Shown here: positions 23,737 to 31,792 of the stretch, piece after piece | Layout of the letters: the number at the start of each line of letters is the position of its first letter | How positions within the stretch are numbered: the stretch's first letter is position 1 | NCBI GenBank assembly: GCA_035517655.1 | Contig: DATIYJ010000021.1 | Span: 1-56,724 of the forward strand | DNA length: 56,724 nucleotides | Origin: Nitrospiria bacterium | GTDB lineage: Bacteria; Nitrospirota; Nitrospiria; JACQBZ01 | Reading direction: 5' to 3' | Position numbers and translations under genes: made by a program | The notes under the pieces: generated by a model | The model's database searches: none | Seen by the model: only the letters and a program-made list of their open reading frames with translations | What the model was told of the DNA's origin: nothing

Positions 23737-25677
23737 CTAGTCGAACGTGATCGAGACACCGCCGGTGTAGGTCCGGGGAACTGCCAGGCCGTCGGCGAAT
23801 TCCACATGCCGTGCCTTCAGCAGGTTCTGCCCGGCTATGTAAAACTCAGCATTCTTATACCAGGGCGAGGCGTACGCGAGGCGTGCATCCAGTCGCCAGT
23901 ACGTTGGCACAGTGACCGAATCGGTGATATTGGTGATGAAGTAACTGTCCTTATATCCCAGGTTGAAACTCCCCGAGAATCCGCCGCCGAAGTCGGCCAT
24001 CGCGCCCAGGTTCACCTTGTGCGGCGGGGTATTCTTGGTGATCTCACCCTCGTTGCCGCTTTTGTCCGTGATGTGTTCGTACGTGTAGTTTACGTACATC
24101 GACTGTCTCGTCGTGAACCGATATTTGAATTGCAGTTCCGCTCCCTTCGCAACAGCCTGGTTGGTGTTGACAAAGCCCAAGGCCGCCACGGACGGATTGT
24201 TCGGCCATGGCCCCAGATCGGCGTCATCATCGATTCCGTCAATGCGGGTGTAAAAAAGGTTCGACTCGGCTTCCAAGTGATGCTCCAGCCAATGGCCGAG
24301 ATATCCGACCTCGTACGATGTCAGTTTCTCGGGTTTCAGATCGGGATTTCCCACCCTCGCCACGGAATCATTCAGCTGTTGGTTGACAAAAAGTTGTCGG
24401 AGAGTCGGAACGGTATGCGCAACGGAATAAGTCGCCCGGAAGGATTGGTTCTCCACCGGCGCCCATAGGGATGCTAATTGGTAGTTTGCGTGCGGCTTCT
24501 CGGTTCGAGTCCCTTCGAAGGCCAAGGCTCCCACGAGCGTTACCTGATCGGTGACGCGCCCTGTCTGGTTGAAAAATGCGCGGCGGATGGCGTCATTCAC
24601 ATCGGGATGTCCAACGAATGTATTCTGAGAATCGACCCGGGTGCCTTGATAATTCAACCCATAGGTGCTGTTTAAACGTCCATTCCCCCAGTCGATGCGG
24701 TGAAGGATTTCTTCGTCAAATCGGTCGTTCTGAAGATGGTTGATGTCGCCGGTGGGAGTCGGGTCAATGATGTTCGTGAATGTGGAATGAGAACTTGAAA
24801 TCTCCAAATGCGAGTTGTCCGAGATTTTGGCCTGGAATTTGAGCATTTCGAAATGCTGGCTAAAGTTATCTTGTGACTCCTGAGCATTGGCAAACCCGGA
24901 GGTGTTCCACGAGCCTCCGGCAAAGAACTCCAAATCGGATCCATTCGTCAGGTCCCGCCGGAGTCGCATGTTGGCTTTGTTGCTGTGAAGAAAATCATTT
25001 GTCGCTGTTCCGCCCGTAGCGCTGTCAAACGGTCCCTGCTCCAAGTAACTATGACTGAGTCGGAAGTCAAACGCGCGGATCGAACTATTCAGAGCTTCAG
25101 ATGTCATCACGGTGCCTTGGTTCCCACCGGCCCCCTGGATCGTGGCGGTCGTTGCCCCGCCGGGCTTTTTGGTAATAATATTGATGACCCCCAAGGCCGC
25201 CCCGGTGCCATAAAGGGCCGCATTGGGCCCTCGAATGATCTCAATGCGGTCGATGTCTTGAATTCCGATGGGAAGCTGGGCCCAATAGACCCCTCCCGAG
25301 TCCGTTGCATAAACGCTTCGGCCATCCACCAAAACTAAAATGTTACGGGCAAACGCTTCGTCAAAGCCGCGAATCGAGACGATCGCACGATTACCGAGCA
25401 CCGTCTGGTGGCCGTCCAATATGTCCATGCCCAACCGAAAGCGCATAAGGTCCCAGAGATTCGTGACTCCCGATGCTTTGATTTCCTCGGTCGTGATGAC
25501 TTCCACCGCTACCGGCGCCTCCTGGACGGATTGGGGACGACGGGAGGCGGTGGTCACTTGGGCTTCCTCTTGAAAGAATTCCAGTGTTTCGTCGGTTGCG
25601 GCTAATACGTCAAACACATTGGTGAACAGAAGGCAGGTAAAAATAAGGAGGCGGAACATTCCATGCGGGCTTTTCAC
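23737..25677 (-). CDS. TonB-dependent outer membrane receptor
   Basis: A 646-residue outer-membrane receptor. The signal peptide (MFRLLIFTCLLFTNVFDVLA) precedes a TonB-box-like acidic segment, and the plug domain follows: TTASRRPQSVQEAPVAVEVITTEEI, NRAIVSIRGFDEAFARNILVLVDGRSVY, and DRIEIIRGPNAALYGTGAALGVINIITKKPG. The C-terminal ~480 residues form the beta-barrel, with typical alternating strands up to the end (GGVSITFD; the usual terminal Phe is one residue in). It resembles vesicle-type or cobalamin/siderophore receptors; substrate is unknown. It is the first gene of the five-gene signalling operon and has its own promoter about 130 bases upstream. Confidence 0.93.
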   Translation of the reverse strand: MKSPHGMFRLLIFTCLLFTNVFDVLAATDETLEFFQEEAQVTTASRRPQSVQEAPVAVEVITTEEIKASGVTNLWDLMRFRLGMDILDGHQTVLGNRAIVSIRGFDEAFARNILVLVDGRSVYATDSGGVYWAQLPIGIQDIDRIEIIRGPNAALYGTGAALGVINIITKKPGGATTATIQGAGGNQGTVMTSEALNSSIRAFDFRLSHSYLEQGPFDSATGGTATNDFLHSNKANMRLRRDLTNGSDLEFFAGGSWNTSGFANAQESQDNFSQHFEMLKFQAKISDNSHLEISSSHSTFTNIIDPTPTGDINHLQNDRFDEEILHRIDWGNGRLNSTYGLNYQGTRVDSQNTFVGHPDVNDAIRRAFFNQTGRVTDQVTLVGALAFEGTRTEKPHANYQLASLWAPVENQSFRATYSVAHTVPTLRQLFVNQQLNDSVARVGNPDLKPEKLTSYEVGYLGHWLEHHLEAESNLFYTRIDGIDDDADLGPWPNNPSVAALGFVNTNQAVAKGAELQFKYRFTTRQSMYVNYTYEHITDKSGNEGEITKNTPPHKVNLGAMADFGGGFSGSFNLGYKDSYFITNITDSVTVPTYWRLDARLAYASPWYKNAEFYIAGQNLLKARHVEFADGLAVPRTYTGGVSITFD

Positions 25678-25806
25678 GCGCCGGCCGATCGTTTACAAGT
25701 TCAAAGCGCCGACATCTTGTTCGTCACTCCGCTTGTCTTCCCAATCTGAAACCAACCTAAAATTTTTCTTAAGTCATTGACAGTTCTGTTGTATGCAACC
25801 AGTAAA

Positions 25807-25834
25807 AATGTACCACATTCCTGTATCCTGTCAA
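25807..25834 (-). promoter_or_regulatory. Promoter of the TonB receptor signalling operon
   Basis: Minus-strand -35 TTGACA (25834-25829) and -10 TACATT (25812-25807), spacing 16. It lies in the 286-base gap 25678-25963, which otherwise holds no gene that I can support. The leader would be about 120 bases and has no recognisable cobalamin or other riboswitch core. Confidence 0.55.
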
Positions 25835-25963
25835 TCGGCGAAGAAACCGTGATTGATGAGGAGTCAAGCGATGGTAGGTGCAATGAGTTCATACAACCGG
25901 ATGGGGGCTACGATGGGAGCGGAGACAGGGAGCGGGACATAACGGAATTCTATAGGGATGCGA

Positions 25964-26281
25964 TCAAGGTTTTGGCGCCATGAAGACCAGAAGAACCAAC
26001 CGTTCGCTCGAACTGTTCTTCACGCCGTGCTCGACGCCGGCCGGGGCCAGGACGCCACGATCTCGGCCGATCTCGCGCTCTTCGGGGCCGATTCGAAACC
26101 GGCCGCGGCCCTCCAGAACGATATAGATCTTGTCGGAGTCCGGATGAAGATGCGGCATCTGCTCCTGCCCGGATTCGAGGCAATACAGGTCGCAGAAGAA
26201 GCGGTCCGTTTCGGCGAGATTATTCTTCTTGAGCTTGTCGGGCGAGAAGCTCCGGTTTTTTTGAAGATCGAAGAGATGCAC
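25964..26281 (-). CDS. Single cupin-domain protein
   Basis: A 105-residue cupin. Motif 1 is HLHPDSDKIYIVLEGRGRFRIG (two His and a Glu-like pattern, here with Asp-Lys before the strand). Motif 2 is VLAPAGVEHGVKN (third His). These residues usually bind one metal ion. Stand-alone cupins of this size are sugar, mercaptosuccinate or amino-acid dioxygenases, or ligand sensors, and the function cannot be assigned. It follows the SdhE-like gene after seven bases and so is the last gene of the sdhB-sdhE operon. Confidence 0.8.
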   Translation of the reverse strand: MHLFDLQKNRSFSPDKLKKNNLAETDRFFCDLYCLESGQEQMPHLHPDSDKIYIVLEGRGRFRIGPEEREIGRDRGVLAPAGVEHGVKNSSSERLVLLVFMAPKP

Positions 26282-26288
26282 GGTTCGT

Positions 26289-27170
26289 TTACACCTTCAA
26301 TTGGATCTTCTCGACCACCGCTTCGGTCGGAACCAGATGGCGCGAGAGCCCGAGTTCCTTCGCCTGAAATCCCATCGCCAAGCCGATGAGCTGGGGAAGA
26401 TGGAGGATCGGAAGGCCCAGTTTCTCGCCGATTTTCTTTTCGGCCTTGCCCTGATAGATGTCGAGATTCATGTGACAGAGCGGACACGGCGTGACCATGG
26501 CGTCGGCCAGTTCGTCCTTCGCCTCTTTCAGGTTGGCGCCCACCATGCCGATCGCGATAGGCTCCTTTTCGAGCACGAGCGGAAAACCGCAGCATTTCGT
26601 CCTTCCCTCGTAATCGACCGGATGGGCGCTCAAGACCGAGATCACCTTTTCAAGCGAAACCGGATTCTCCGGATCGTCGAAACCGAGATACTTGGACGGA
26701 CGAAGGATATAGCAGCCGTAAAACGGGGCGATGCGGAGATTCTCCAAGGGCCGGGTCACATAACCCCGCAGCACGTCGATCCCGATATCGCCCACGATGA
26801 TCCAAAGAAGGTGTTTGATCTCGACCCGGCCGTTGTACCGCACGCCATCGGGCGCGAGGAGCGCGTTGATCCGGTCCAGCAGGCCCTCTTCGGTCTTGAG
26901 CCGGTAGTTGGCCATGGCCATCACGCCCTGGCAGGTCCCGCAAATCGTCATGATGTCCAGGCCGAGCGCCTCGGCCTGCGCGAAGGTGCGGGCGTTGATC
27001 GCCAGCGCGAGATCGGGATCGGCCTCCGTGATCACGCCGGCCCCGCAGCAGGCGGCGTTCAGCATCTCGACGACCTCGATCCCGAGCCGTTTGGTGACCA
27101 GCATCGTGGACTGGTAGAGCTCCGGACAGGCCCCTTTCGCGGCGCATCCGGTGTACAGGGCGAATTTCAT
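26289..27170 (-). CDS. Succinate dehydrogenase/heterodisulfide reductase-type CCG subunit (SdhE/HdrB-like)
   Basis: A 293-residue protein with two CCG (cysteine-rich) domains: NAACCGAGVI near residue 41 and GRTKCCGFPLVL near 189, each with partner cysteines (GCAAKG, CGTCQG, YGCYILRP, CPLCHMN). In non-classical (type E) succinate:quinone oxidoreductases and in HdrB, this subunit carries special Fe-S centres and takes the place of the haem b membrane anchor. It lies 103 bases after an SdhB-like gene, so it is likely the quinone-side subunit. The flavoprotein SdhA is not in the window. Confidence 0.85.
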   Translation of the reverse strand: MKFALYTGCAAKGACPELYQSTMLVTKRLGIEVVEMLNAACCGAGVITEADPDLALAINARTFAQAEALGLDIMTICGTCQGVMAMANYRLKTEEGLLDRINALLAPDGVRYNGRVEIKHLLWIIVGDIGIDVLRGYVTRPLENLRIAPFYGCYILRPSKYLGFDDPENPVSLEKVISVLSAHPVDYEGRTKCCGFPLVLEKEPIAIGMVGANLKEAKDELADAMVTPCPLCHMNLDIYQGKAEKKIGEKLGLPILHLPQLIGLAMGFQAKELGLSRHLVPTEAVVEKIQLKV

Positions 27171-27273
27171 TCTCGACTCCTTTTATATCGGGGGGCCGCT
27201 GCGGCGGGACAGAAATAAGGTCCTCACATGCCCCCCGTACCCCCGCGCTCGCACCGGCAAAGCGGATGCTCGC

Positions 27274-28227
27274 TTATTTCTTTCGAGCGCGGCGCGCGTC
27301 AAAAATCGACCGGACCTGTTTCATTCCCGGGATGGCCGACCTCAGCTTAAACGGAAACGGAACCTTCCCCTTCAGAAACATCCGGATTCCCAGCGGGAGA
27401 ATCCGCAGGAAGTCTTTGATCCGGAACCCGATCACCTTCATCGGCATCAGCCCTTCGTTCAAGCGGCCCTCCTGCCGTATGATATCCACAAAACTCGTGA
27501 TGTGGCGGGAGCCCATCGTCTCCGTCAGGCCGGATTGAAGGGAAGCCCGGCGCAAGAGAATGATCGCCTCCATCGGCTTGACGTCTTTCGGACAAACCTC
27601 GACGCAGTAATTGCAGCGCGTGCAGTCCCAGATCCCGCCGTCTTCCTGCAAGCGCCCCAGCCGTTCGGGAACGGCCGCCTCGCGCGGATCGGCCGCGAAG
27701 CGCCAGGCCTTGGCCAGCGCCGCGGGTCCCGCGAACCCTTTTTCGACTTCGTAGACGGTGCAGGCCGCGACGCAGGCGCCGCACAGGATGCAGGCCTCGA
27801 CGTTGTTGAAGGCCTTGTAGGCGTCCCGCATCCGGACCGGATCCACCTGCTCGTGCGGCAGCGGTTCGAGCCACGGCCGGATCGACCGGATCTTTTCCCA
27901 GAACGGTCCCATCTCGACAACGAGGTCCTTGATCAGCGGCAGGTTTTTGAGCGGGCCGATCCGGATTTCGCCGTGCCGTTCCAGCTCGGGCCTGATCTGC
28001 GTCTTGCAGGCCAGCTTCTCGGTCCCGTTGATCTCCATCGCGCAGGAGCCGCAAATGGCGCTGCGGCAGGCATACCGAAACGTCAGGGTGCCGTCCGTCT
28101 CGCTCTTCAGGCGCATCAAGGCCTCGAGCACCGTGGTGCCGTGCCCGACGTCGAGCCGGTACGGCTCCTCGTGCGGCTTCGGATCCTTTTCCGGGTTGTA
28201 TTTTTGGATATGAAACGTGACGCGCAT
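27274..28227 (-). CDS. sdhB: Succinate dehydrogenase/fumarate reductase iron-sulfur subunit
   Basis: A 317-residue Fe-S protein. The N-terminal [2Fe-2S] domain has CRSAICGSC and a fourth Cys after EKLAC. The C-terminal ferredoxin domain has CILCGACVAAC and CTRCNYCVEVCPKDVKP for the [4Fe-4S] and [3Fe-4S] clusters. A C-terminal extension of ~80 residues beyond the core resembles the longer type-E enzymes. It transfers electrons from the flavoprotein to the quinone-side subunit. It has its own promoter and starts 100 bases after the ECF42 operon. No sdhA, sdhC or sdhD is adjacent, only the CCG-type subunit. Confidence 0.93.
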   Translation of the reverse strand: MRVTFHIQKYNPEKDPKPHEEPYRLDVGHGTTVLEALMRLKSETDGTLTFRYACRSAICGSCAMEINGTEKLACKTQIRPELERHGEIRIGPLKNLPLIKDLVVEMGPFWEKIRSIRPWLEPLPHEQVDPVRMRDAYKAFNNVEACILCGACVAACTVYEVEKGFAGPAALAKAWRFAADPREAAVPERLGRLQEDGGIWDCTRCNYCVEVCPKDVKPMEAIILLRRASLQSGLTETMGSRHITSFVDIIRQEGRLNEGLMPMKVIGFRIKDFLRILPLGIRMFLKGKVPFPFKLRSAIPGMKQVRSIFDARRARKK

Positions 28228-28256
28228 GGGGCGAGTCCAATGGATAACGGTGTCGT

Positions 28257-28285
28257 ATTCTACCAGAGCGGGACGCGGTGTGCAA
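28257..28285 (-). promoter_or_regulatory. Promoter of sdhB-sdhE-cupin
   Basis: Minus-strand -35 TTGCAC (28285-28280) and -10 TAGAAT (28262-28257), spacing 17; start near 28250, 22 bases before sdhB. It separates this operon from the ECF42 genes upstream. Confidence 0.65.
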
Positions 28286-28328
28286 ATGGGATGTCCGGAT
28301 CACCCCTCGCGTGCGACCGGTGATTTGA

Positions 28329-28814
28329 TTATTTATCCCGGCACGCTTTCTCCAAAGCGGCGGCGTCGAGTTTTTTCATCTGAAGCACCGCCTTCATGAC
28401 GCGTTCCGATTGGGCGGGATCGGCGTCTTTCATCATCTCGCCCAAAACGGCGGGAACGATTTGCCAGGATAGACCGTACCGGTCTTTAAGCCAGCCGCAT
28501 TGCCCTTTGGCTCCGCCCTCGGAGAGCTTCTCCCACAGCTCATCCACTTCTTTCTGCGTCTTGCAGTTCACGATGAAGGACACGGCTTCCGTGAATTTGA
28601 ACACCGGCCCGCCGTTCAAGGCCATGAATTCCTGCCCGTCGAGCCGGAAGGTCACGGTCATGACCGTTCCCTTCGGTCTTCCGGAAACCCTTGCCCCTGC
28701 CTCCCCATAACGAGTGACGCTCACGATCTTTGAATTCTTGAAAATGGAGGCATAAAAATTTACGGCTTCCTCCGCGTTGCTATCGAACCACAAACATGGG
28801 ACGAATTTTTGCAT
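28329..28814 (-). CDS. VOC-family protein (PhnB-like)
   Basis: A 161-residue vicinal oxygen chelate protein: MQKFVPCLWFDSNAEEAVNFYASIF is the PhnB-type opening, followed by FMALNGGPVFKFTEAVSFIVNC and GQCGWLKDRYGLSWQIVPAVL. Such proteins are often labelled 3-demethylubiquinone methyltransferase-like, but that name is historical and no methyltransferase motif is present. The ATG at 28814 has AGGTGG upstream; the seven extra residues of the longer frame are not family-like. It is the last gene of the ECF42 operon, and VOC proteins are frequent members of such operons. Confidence 0.87.
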   Translation of the reverse strand: MQKFVPCLWFDSNAEEAVNFYASIFKNSKIVSVTRYGEAGARVSGRPKGTVMTVTFRLDGQEFMALNGGPVFKFTEAVSFIVNCKTQKEVDELWEKLSEGGAKGQCGWLKDRYGLSWQIVPAVLGEMMKDADPAQSERVMKAVLQMKKLDAAALEKACRDK

Positions 28815-28831
28815 GATGTGAACCACCTTTC

Positions 28832-29359
28832 TCACTTTTCAGCGATGGTCTTCAGGTTGGCCAGTCCCGTCTCGAAGTCCTTGCCGACGATGCGGTCCAT
28901 ATTGAAAAAGACGTGGATGACCTTCGCCATGTAGGGAAGGGGACCGTGCATCGCCCACGTCACCTTTGTGGTATCGCCTTCGGGTTCCAGCGTGAACTCG
29001 GCGACGTTGTGGCCTTCAAACGGCTTGATGAAATCCAGTTTGATCGTGACCTGAGAAGGCGGCGACGACTCTGTAATCTCCATGCGCCCTTTTCCCACTT
29101 TGTTGTTGCCTTCCCACTCGTACACGGCGCCTTTGCCGTCGGACGCGCCGCTGTGGATCCTCTGCATCGCGGGGTCCATTTTCTCCCAGGGCGACCAGGC
29201 GCCCCAACGGTGGAAATCGTTGATAAGCGCAAAGATCCTCTCCGGAGGGGCTTTGATGCTCGCCGAGCGCCGGACACGGAACGTGTCGGGCCGGGTCGCG
29301 GCATAGATGAGAAGAGCGGCGATCAGAACGACCGCCGCGATGGCGATGATCTTTATCAT
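28832..29359 (-). CDS. SRPBCC (polyketide cyclase/START-like) protein with N-terminal membrane helix
   Basis: A 175-residue protein. An N-terminal hydrophobic helix (IIAIAAVVLIAALLIYAA) anchors or exports it. The SRPBCC domain follows: FRVRRSASIKAPPERIFALINDFHRWGAWSPWEKMDPAMQR, then VTIKLDFIKPFEGHNVAEFTLEPEGDTTKVTWAMHG. This fold makes a deep pocket for lipids or aromatic compounds; ligand unknown. It lies 24 bases downstream of a YciI/DGPF gene and overlaps the longer frame of the VOC gene. It is a typical accessory gene of ECF42-type operons. Confidence 0.87.
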   Translation of the reverse strand: MIKIIAIAAVVLIAALLIYAATRPDTFRVRRSASIKAPPERIFALINDFHRWGAWSPWEKMDPAMQRIHSGASDGKGAVYEWEGNNKVGKGRMEITESSPPSQVTIKLDFIKPFEGHNVAEFTLEPEGDTTKVTWAMHGPLPYMAKVIHVFFNMDRIVGKDFETGLANLKTIAEK

Positions 29360-29383
29360 GGATTCCCCCCCTTCTGCTCATCC

Positions 29384-29776
29384 TTATTTTGTTCTTGAAC
29401 GCCGCCGCTCGCTTTCCGCCACGAGTTCCGTCAAATCCGCGGCCGGGCGAATCTCGAAGGGCCCTCCCCGCACACCGGGGTGTTTGGACATCAACTGGAC
29501 GGCGTGGTTCAGATCCCTGGCCTCGAGAATCAAGATGCCGCCCAACTGCTCCTTCGTTTCGGCGTAGGGGCCGTCGGTCACGGAGGCCCTGCCGTTCTGA
29601 AACCGCAGCGTCGTGGCGTTCCGGGGCGGCTGCAGCGCTTCCCCGCCGACAAAGTGCCCGTTCTTCCGGAGCACGTCGTCGTAGGCGAAGCAGTCGTCGA
29701 CGAAGACGTTCCGCTCGCTCTCGGACATCGTTTCCCATTTTTTCGGATCCATGTATCCAAGGCAAATATATTTCAT
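29384..29776 (-). CDS. YciI/DGPF-domain protein (second)
   Basis: A 130-residue protein of the YCII-related (DGPF) family. The defining motif reads [29 protein letters not shown], with Tyr in place of Phe in the DGPF core. [11 protein letters not shown] is the usual N-terminus. DGPF proteins are small ferredoxin-like-fold proteins found almost always beside ECF42 sigma factors. Their biochemical role is not established. It lies 50 bases after the first DGPF gene in the same transcript and may form heteromers with it. Confidence 0.9.
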   Translation of the reverse strand: MKYICLGYMDPKKWETMSESERNVFVDDCFAYDDVLRKNGHFVGGEALQPPRNATTLRFQNGRASVTDGPYAETKEQLGGILILEARDLNHAVQLMSKHPGVRGGPFEIRPAADLTELVAESERRRSRTK

Positions 29777-29826
29777 GATATTTCCCTCCCTGTCTTGTAT
29801 TTTGATCCGGCCCGGCCCTTACGGCC

Positions 29827-30273
29827 TCACGACGGCTTGCGCTTTTCGACCTGTGCGCGCACCGTGGGATTGTCCGCGGCCTTCCGGACGTCCGGTGGAA
29901 AGTCCGACATCTCGAACACCTGGCGAATCTCGATGACGTCGCCCTCTACCGCGGGGCATCGCTTCGCCCACCGGACCGCCTCGTCCTTCGACTTGAGGTC
30001 GAGCATCCAATAGCCGCCGATCACTTCCTTCGACTCGATGAAGGGCCCGTCGGTCGCGCTCGGCTTCCCTCCCGCAAATGAAACGCGCGCGCCCTTCGAG
30101 ATCGGGTGAAGCCCGTCGAGCGAGATGAGCGCTCCGGCCTTCGTCAGCTCCTCGTTGAACTTCATCATCTTGTCGACGGCGTCGGCCGGCGGGGCGAATC
30201 CTTCACCCGCCCTCTCTTCGGCCGGGGTGTCGGGTTGGTACACTCTCGGAATCATCATCAGCATGAATCGCAT
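29827..30273 (-). CDS. YciI/DGPF-domain protein (first)
   Basis: A 148-residue DGPF protein with the canonical motif TDGPFIESKEVIGGYWMLDLKSKDEAVRWAKR. The N-terminus MRFMLMMIPR is standard. AAAGGAG precedes the ATG. It is the first gene behind the ECF-type promoter at 30361-30389 and is separated from the sigma gene by a leader with a strong hairpin. The promoter places it as the main target of the sigma factor encoded just upstream. Confidence 0.92.
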   Translation of the reverse strand: MRFMLMMIPRVYQPDTPAEERAGEGFAPPADAVDKMMKFNEELTKAGALISLDGLHPISKGARVSFAGGKPSATDGPFIESKEVIGGYWMLDLKSKDEAVRWAKRCPAVEGDVIEIRQVFEMSDFPPDVRKAADNPTVRAQVEKRKPS

Positions 30274-30294
30274 GACCGTATCTCCTTTTGGTTT

Positions 30295-30334
30295 GGAGCC
30301 GGGTTTCCAGGCCGCCTCCGGCGGCCCCGGCTCC
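30295..30334 (-). other. Nested hairpin in the leader of the DGPF genes
   Basis: Outer arms GGAGCCGGG and CCCGGCTCC (30295-30303 / 30326-30334) and an inner perfect stem GGCCGCC-TCC-GGCGGCC (30310-30326, sharing one base with the outer arm). It lies between the predicted transcript start (about 30355) and the Shine-Dalgarno. No U-run follows, so it is more likely an mRNA-stability or processing element than a terminator. Confidence 0.6.
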
Positions 30335-30360
30335 GTGTTGGATTGACTGTCTACACTTCA

Positions 30361-30389
30361 TAGTCGTTCCGGGGAGCCCGAAATCGACA
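30361..30389 (-). promoter_or_regulatory. ECF42-type promoter upstream of the DGPF genes
   Basis: On the minus strand TGTCGA (30389-30384) is followed after 17 bases by CGACTA (30366-30361). The ECF42 group is reported to use TGTCGA at -35 and a short CG[A/T]C-like -10. The site lies in the gap between the sigma gene and its first DGPF gene, as expected for autogenous operon control. Confidence 0.6.
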
Positions 30390-30419
30390 ACGGGGGAATA
30401 AAAAATTTCGTTCGCCGTT

Positions 30420-31667
30420 TCAGTCCGGCAGTTCGCCCAGCCGCCGATCGAGAAACCGCCGTTCCGGCTCAAGCCGCGTGAGGTCAAGAGCCCGCCGGTA
30501 GGAGGCCCGGGCTTCGGCCGTCCGCCCCAGCCGCCGGCACAAGTCCGCACGCGCCGAGTGGGCCAGGTGGTAATCCCGCAGATCGCCGCGCGCCAGAATG
30601 GCGTCGATCAAGGCCAGGCCGGCCTCAGGCCCGTCCCGCATGGCCACCGCCACGGCGCGGTTCAGCTCCACCACGGGCGACGGATCCATCCGTGCCAGCA
30701 GGTCGTACAGGACGACGATCTGGGCCCAGTCCGTCTCGGAAGCGTCGGACGCCTCGGCGTGCACCGCCGCGAGCGCGGCCTGCAGGCTGTAGGGGCCGAA
30801 CCGGCGCGTCGTGAGCGCCCGTTCCACAAGCGCCAATCCCTCTTTGATCTGGCCCCGATTCCAAAGCGAACGGTCCTGATCCTCCAGCAGAACCAGGTCC
30901 CCGGTCGGCGAGGTGCGCGCGGCGCGTCGTGATTCCTGCAGCAGCATCAGCGCAAGGAGCCCGACCGCCTCCGGCTCCGGCAGCCATTCGACGAGCAGAC
31001 GGCCGAGGCGGATCGCCTCGCCCGAAAGATCGGCCCGCGTCAGCGACGCGCCCGATGACGCGGCGTAGCCCTCGTTGAAGACGAGATAGATCACCCGCAG
31101 CACCGCGGCGAGCCGGTCCGGCAGCTCGGCGTGGGCGGGCACCTGGTAGGGAATGCGCGCGTCGCGGATCTTCGCCTTGGCGCGCACGATGCGCTGCGCC
31201 AGGGTGGGCGCGGGGGTGAGGAAGGCGCGGGCGATCTCCTCGGTCGTGAGGCCGCAGACCTCGCGCAACGTGAGGGCCACCCGGGCGTCCGGCGACAGGG
31301 CCGGGTGGCAGCAGGTGAAGACGAGCCGCAGCCGGTCGTCCTCGACGCTCTCGTCTTCCCCCGCCTCGGCATCCTCCACGGCCGCGACAGGCTCGGCGAC
31401 GTCGTCCAGCGCGGTGAAACGGGCGCCCCGTCGCAGGTTGTCGATCGCCTTGAAGCGTCCGGCCGAGACCAGCCAGGCCCGTGGATTGGCGGGCAGCCCC
31501 TCGCGCGGCCACTGCTCCAGCGCCGTCCGGAAGGCCTCGTGCAGCGCCTCCTCCGCGAGGTCGAAGTCGCCGAGCAGGCGGATCAGCGTGGCGAGGACGC
31601 GGCGCGACTCGGCGCGGTAGACGGCGTCCACCTTTTCGCGCATGCGTTCGGAGGTCTCCTCGCTCAT
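30420..31667 (-). CDS. ECF42-type RNA polymerase sigma factor with TPR-like C-terminal extension
   Basis: A 415-residue sigma factor. Regions 2 and 4 occupy the first ~190 residues ([52 protein letters not shown], then [36 protein letters not shown]). [18 protein letters not shown] is a signature segment of this group. A ~220-residue C-terminal extension includes [25 protein letters not shown] and TPR-like helices ending [27 protein letters not shown]42 factors lack an anti-sigma partner and use this extension for control. The DGPF pair downstream confirms the assignment. Confidence 0.92.
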   Translation of the reverse strand: MSEETSERMREKVDAVYRAESRRVLATLIRLLGDFDLAEEALHEAFRTALEQWPREGLPANPRAWLVSAGRFKAIDNLRRGARFTALDDVAEPVAAVEDAEAGEDESVEDDRLRLVFTCCHPALSPDARVALTLREVCGLTTEEIARAFLTPAPTLAQRIVRAKAKIRDARIPYQVPAHAELPDRLAAVLRVIYLVFNEGYAASSGASLTRADLSGEAIRLGRLLVEWLPEPEAVGLLALMLLQESRRAARTSPTGDLVLLEDQDRSLWNRGQIKEGLALVERALTTRRFGPYSLQAALAAVHAEASDASETDWAQIVVLYDLLARMDPSPVVELNRAVAVAMRDGPEAGLALIDAILARGDLRDYHLAHSARADLCRRLGRTAEARASYRRALDLTRLEPERRFLDRRLGELPD

Positions 31668-31792
31668 CGGCGGGCCTTCGGTTACTCCTTGTGGAACGGC
31701 CTAAGCGGTTTTGGAAATATCGGCGTCATGAGCGATGACTGTAAAGTCGTGCGTCTCATGACGGGATGAGCGGCGGAACGGCTCCAAATGGA

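Noticed and set aside
25678-25963. Cobalamin riboswitch before the TonB receptor
   Set aside because: The leader lacks a B12 box; only a promoter-like sequence is seen.
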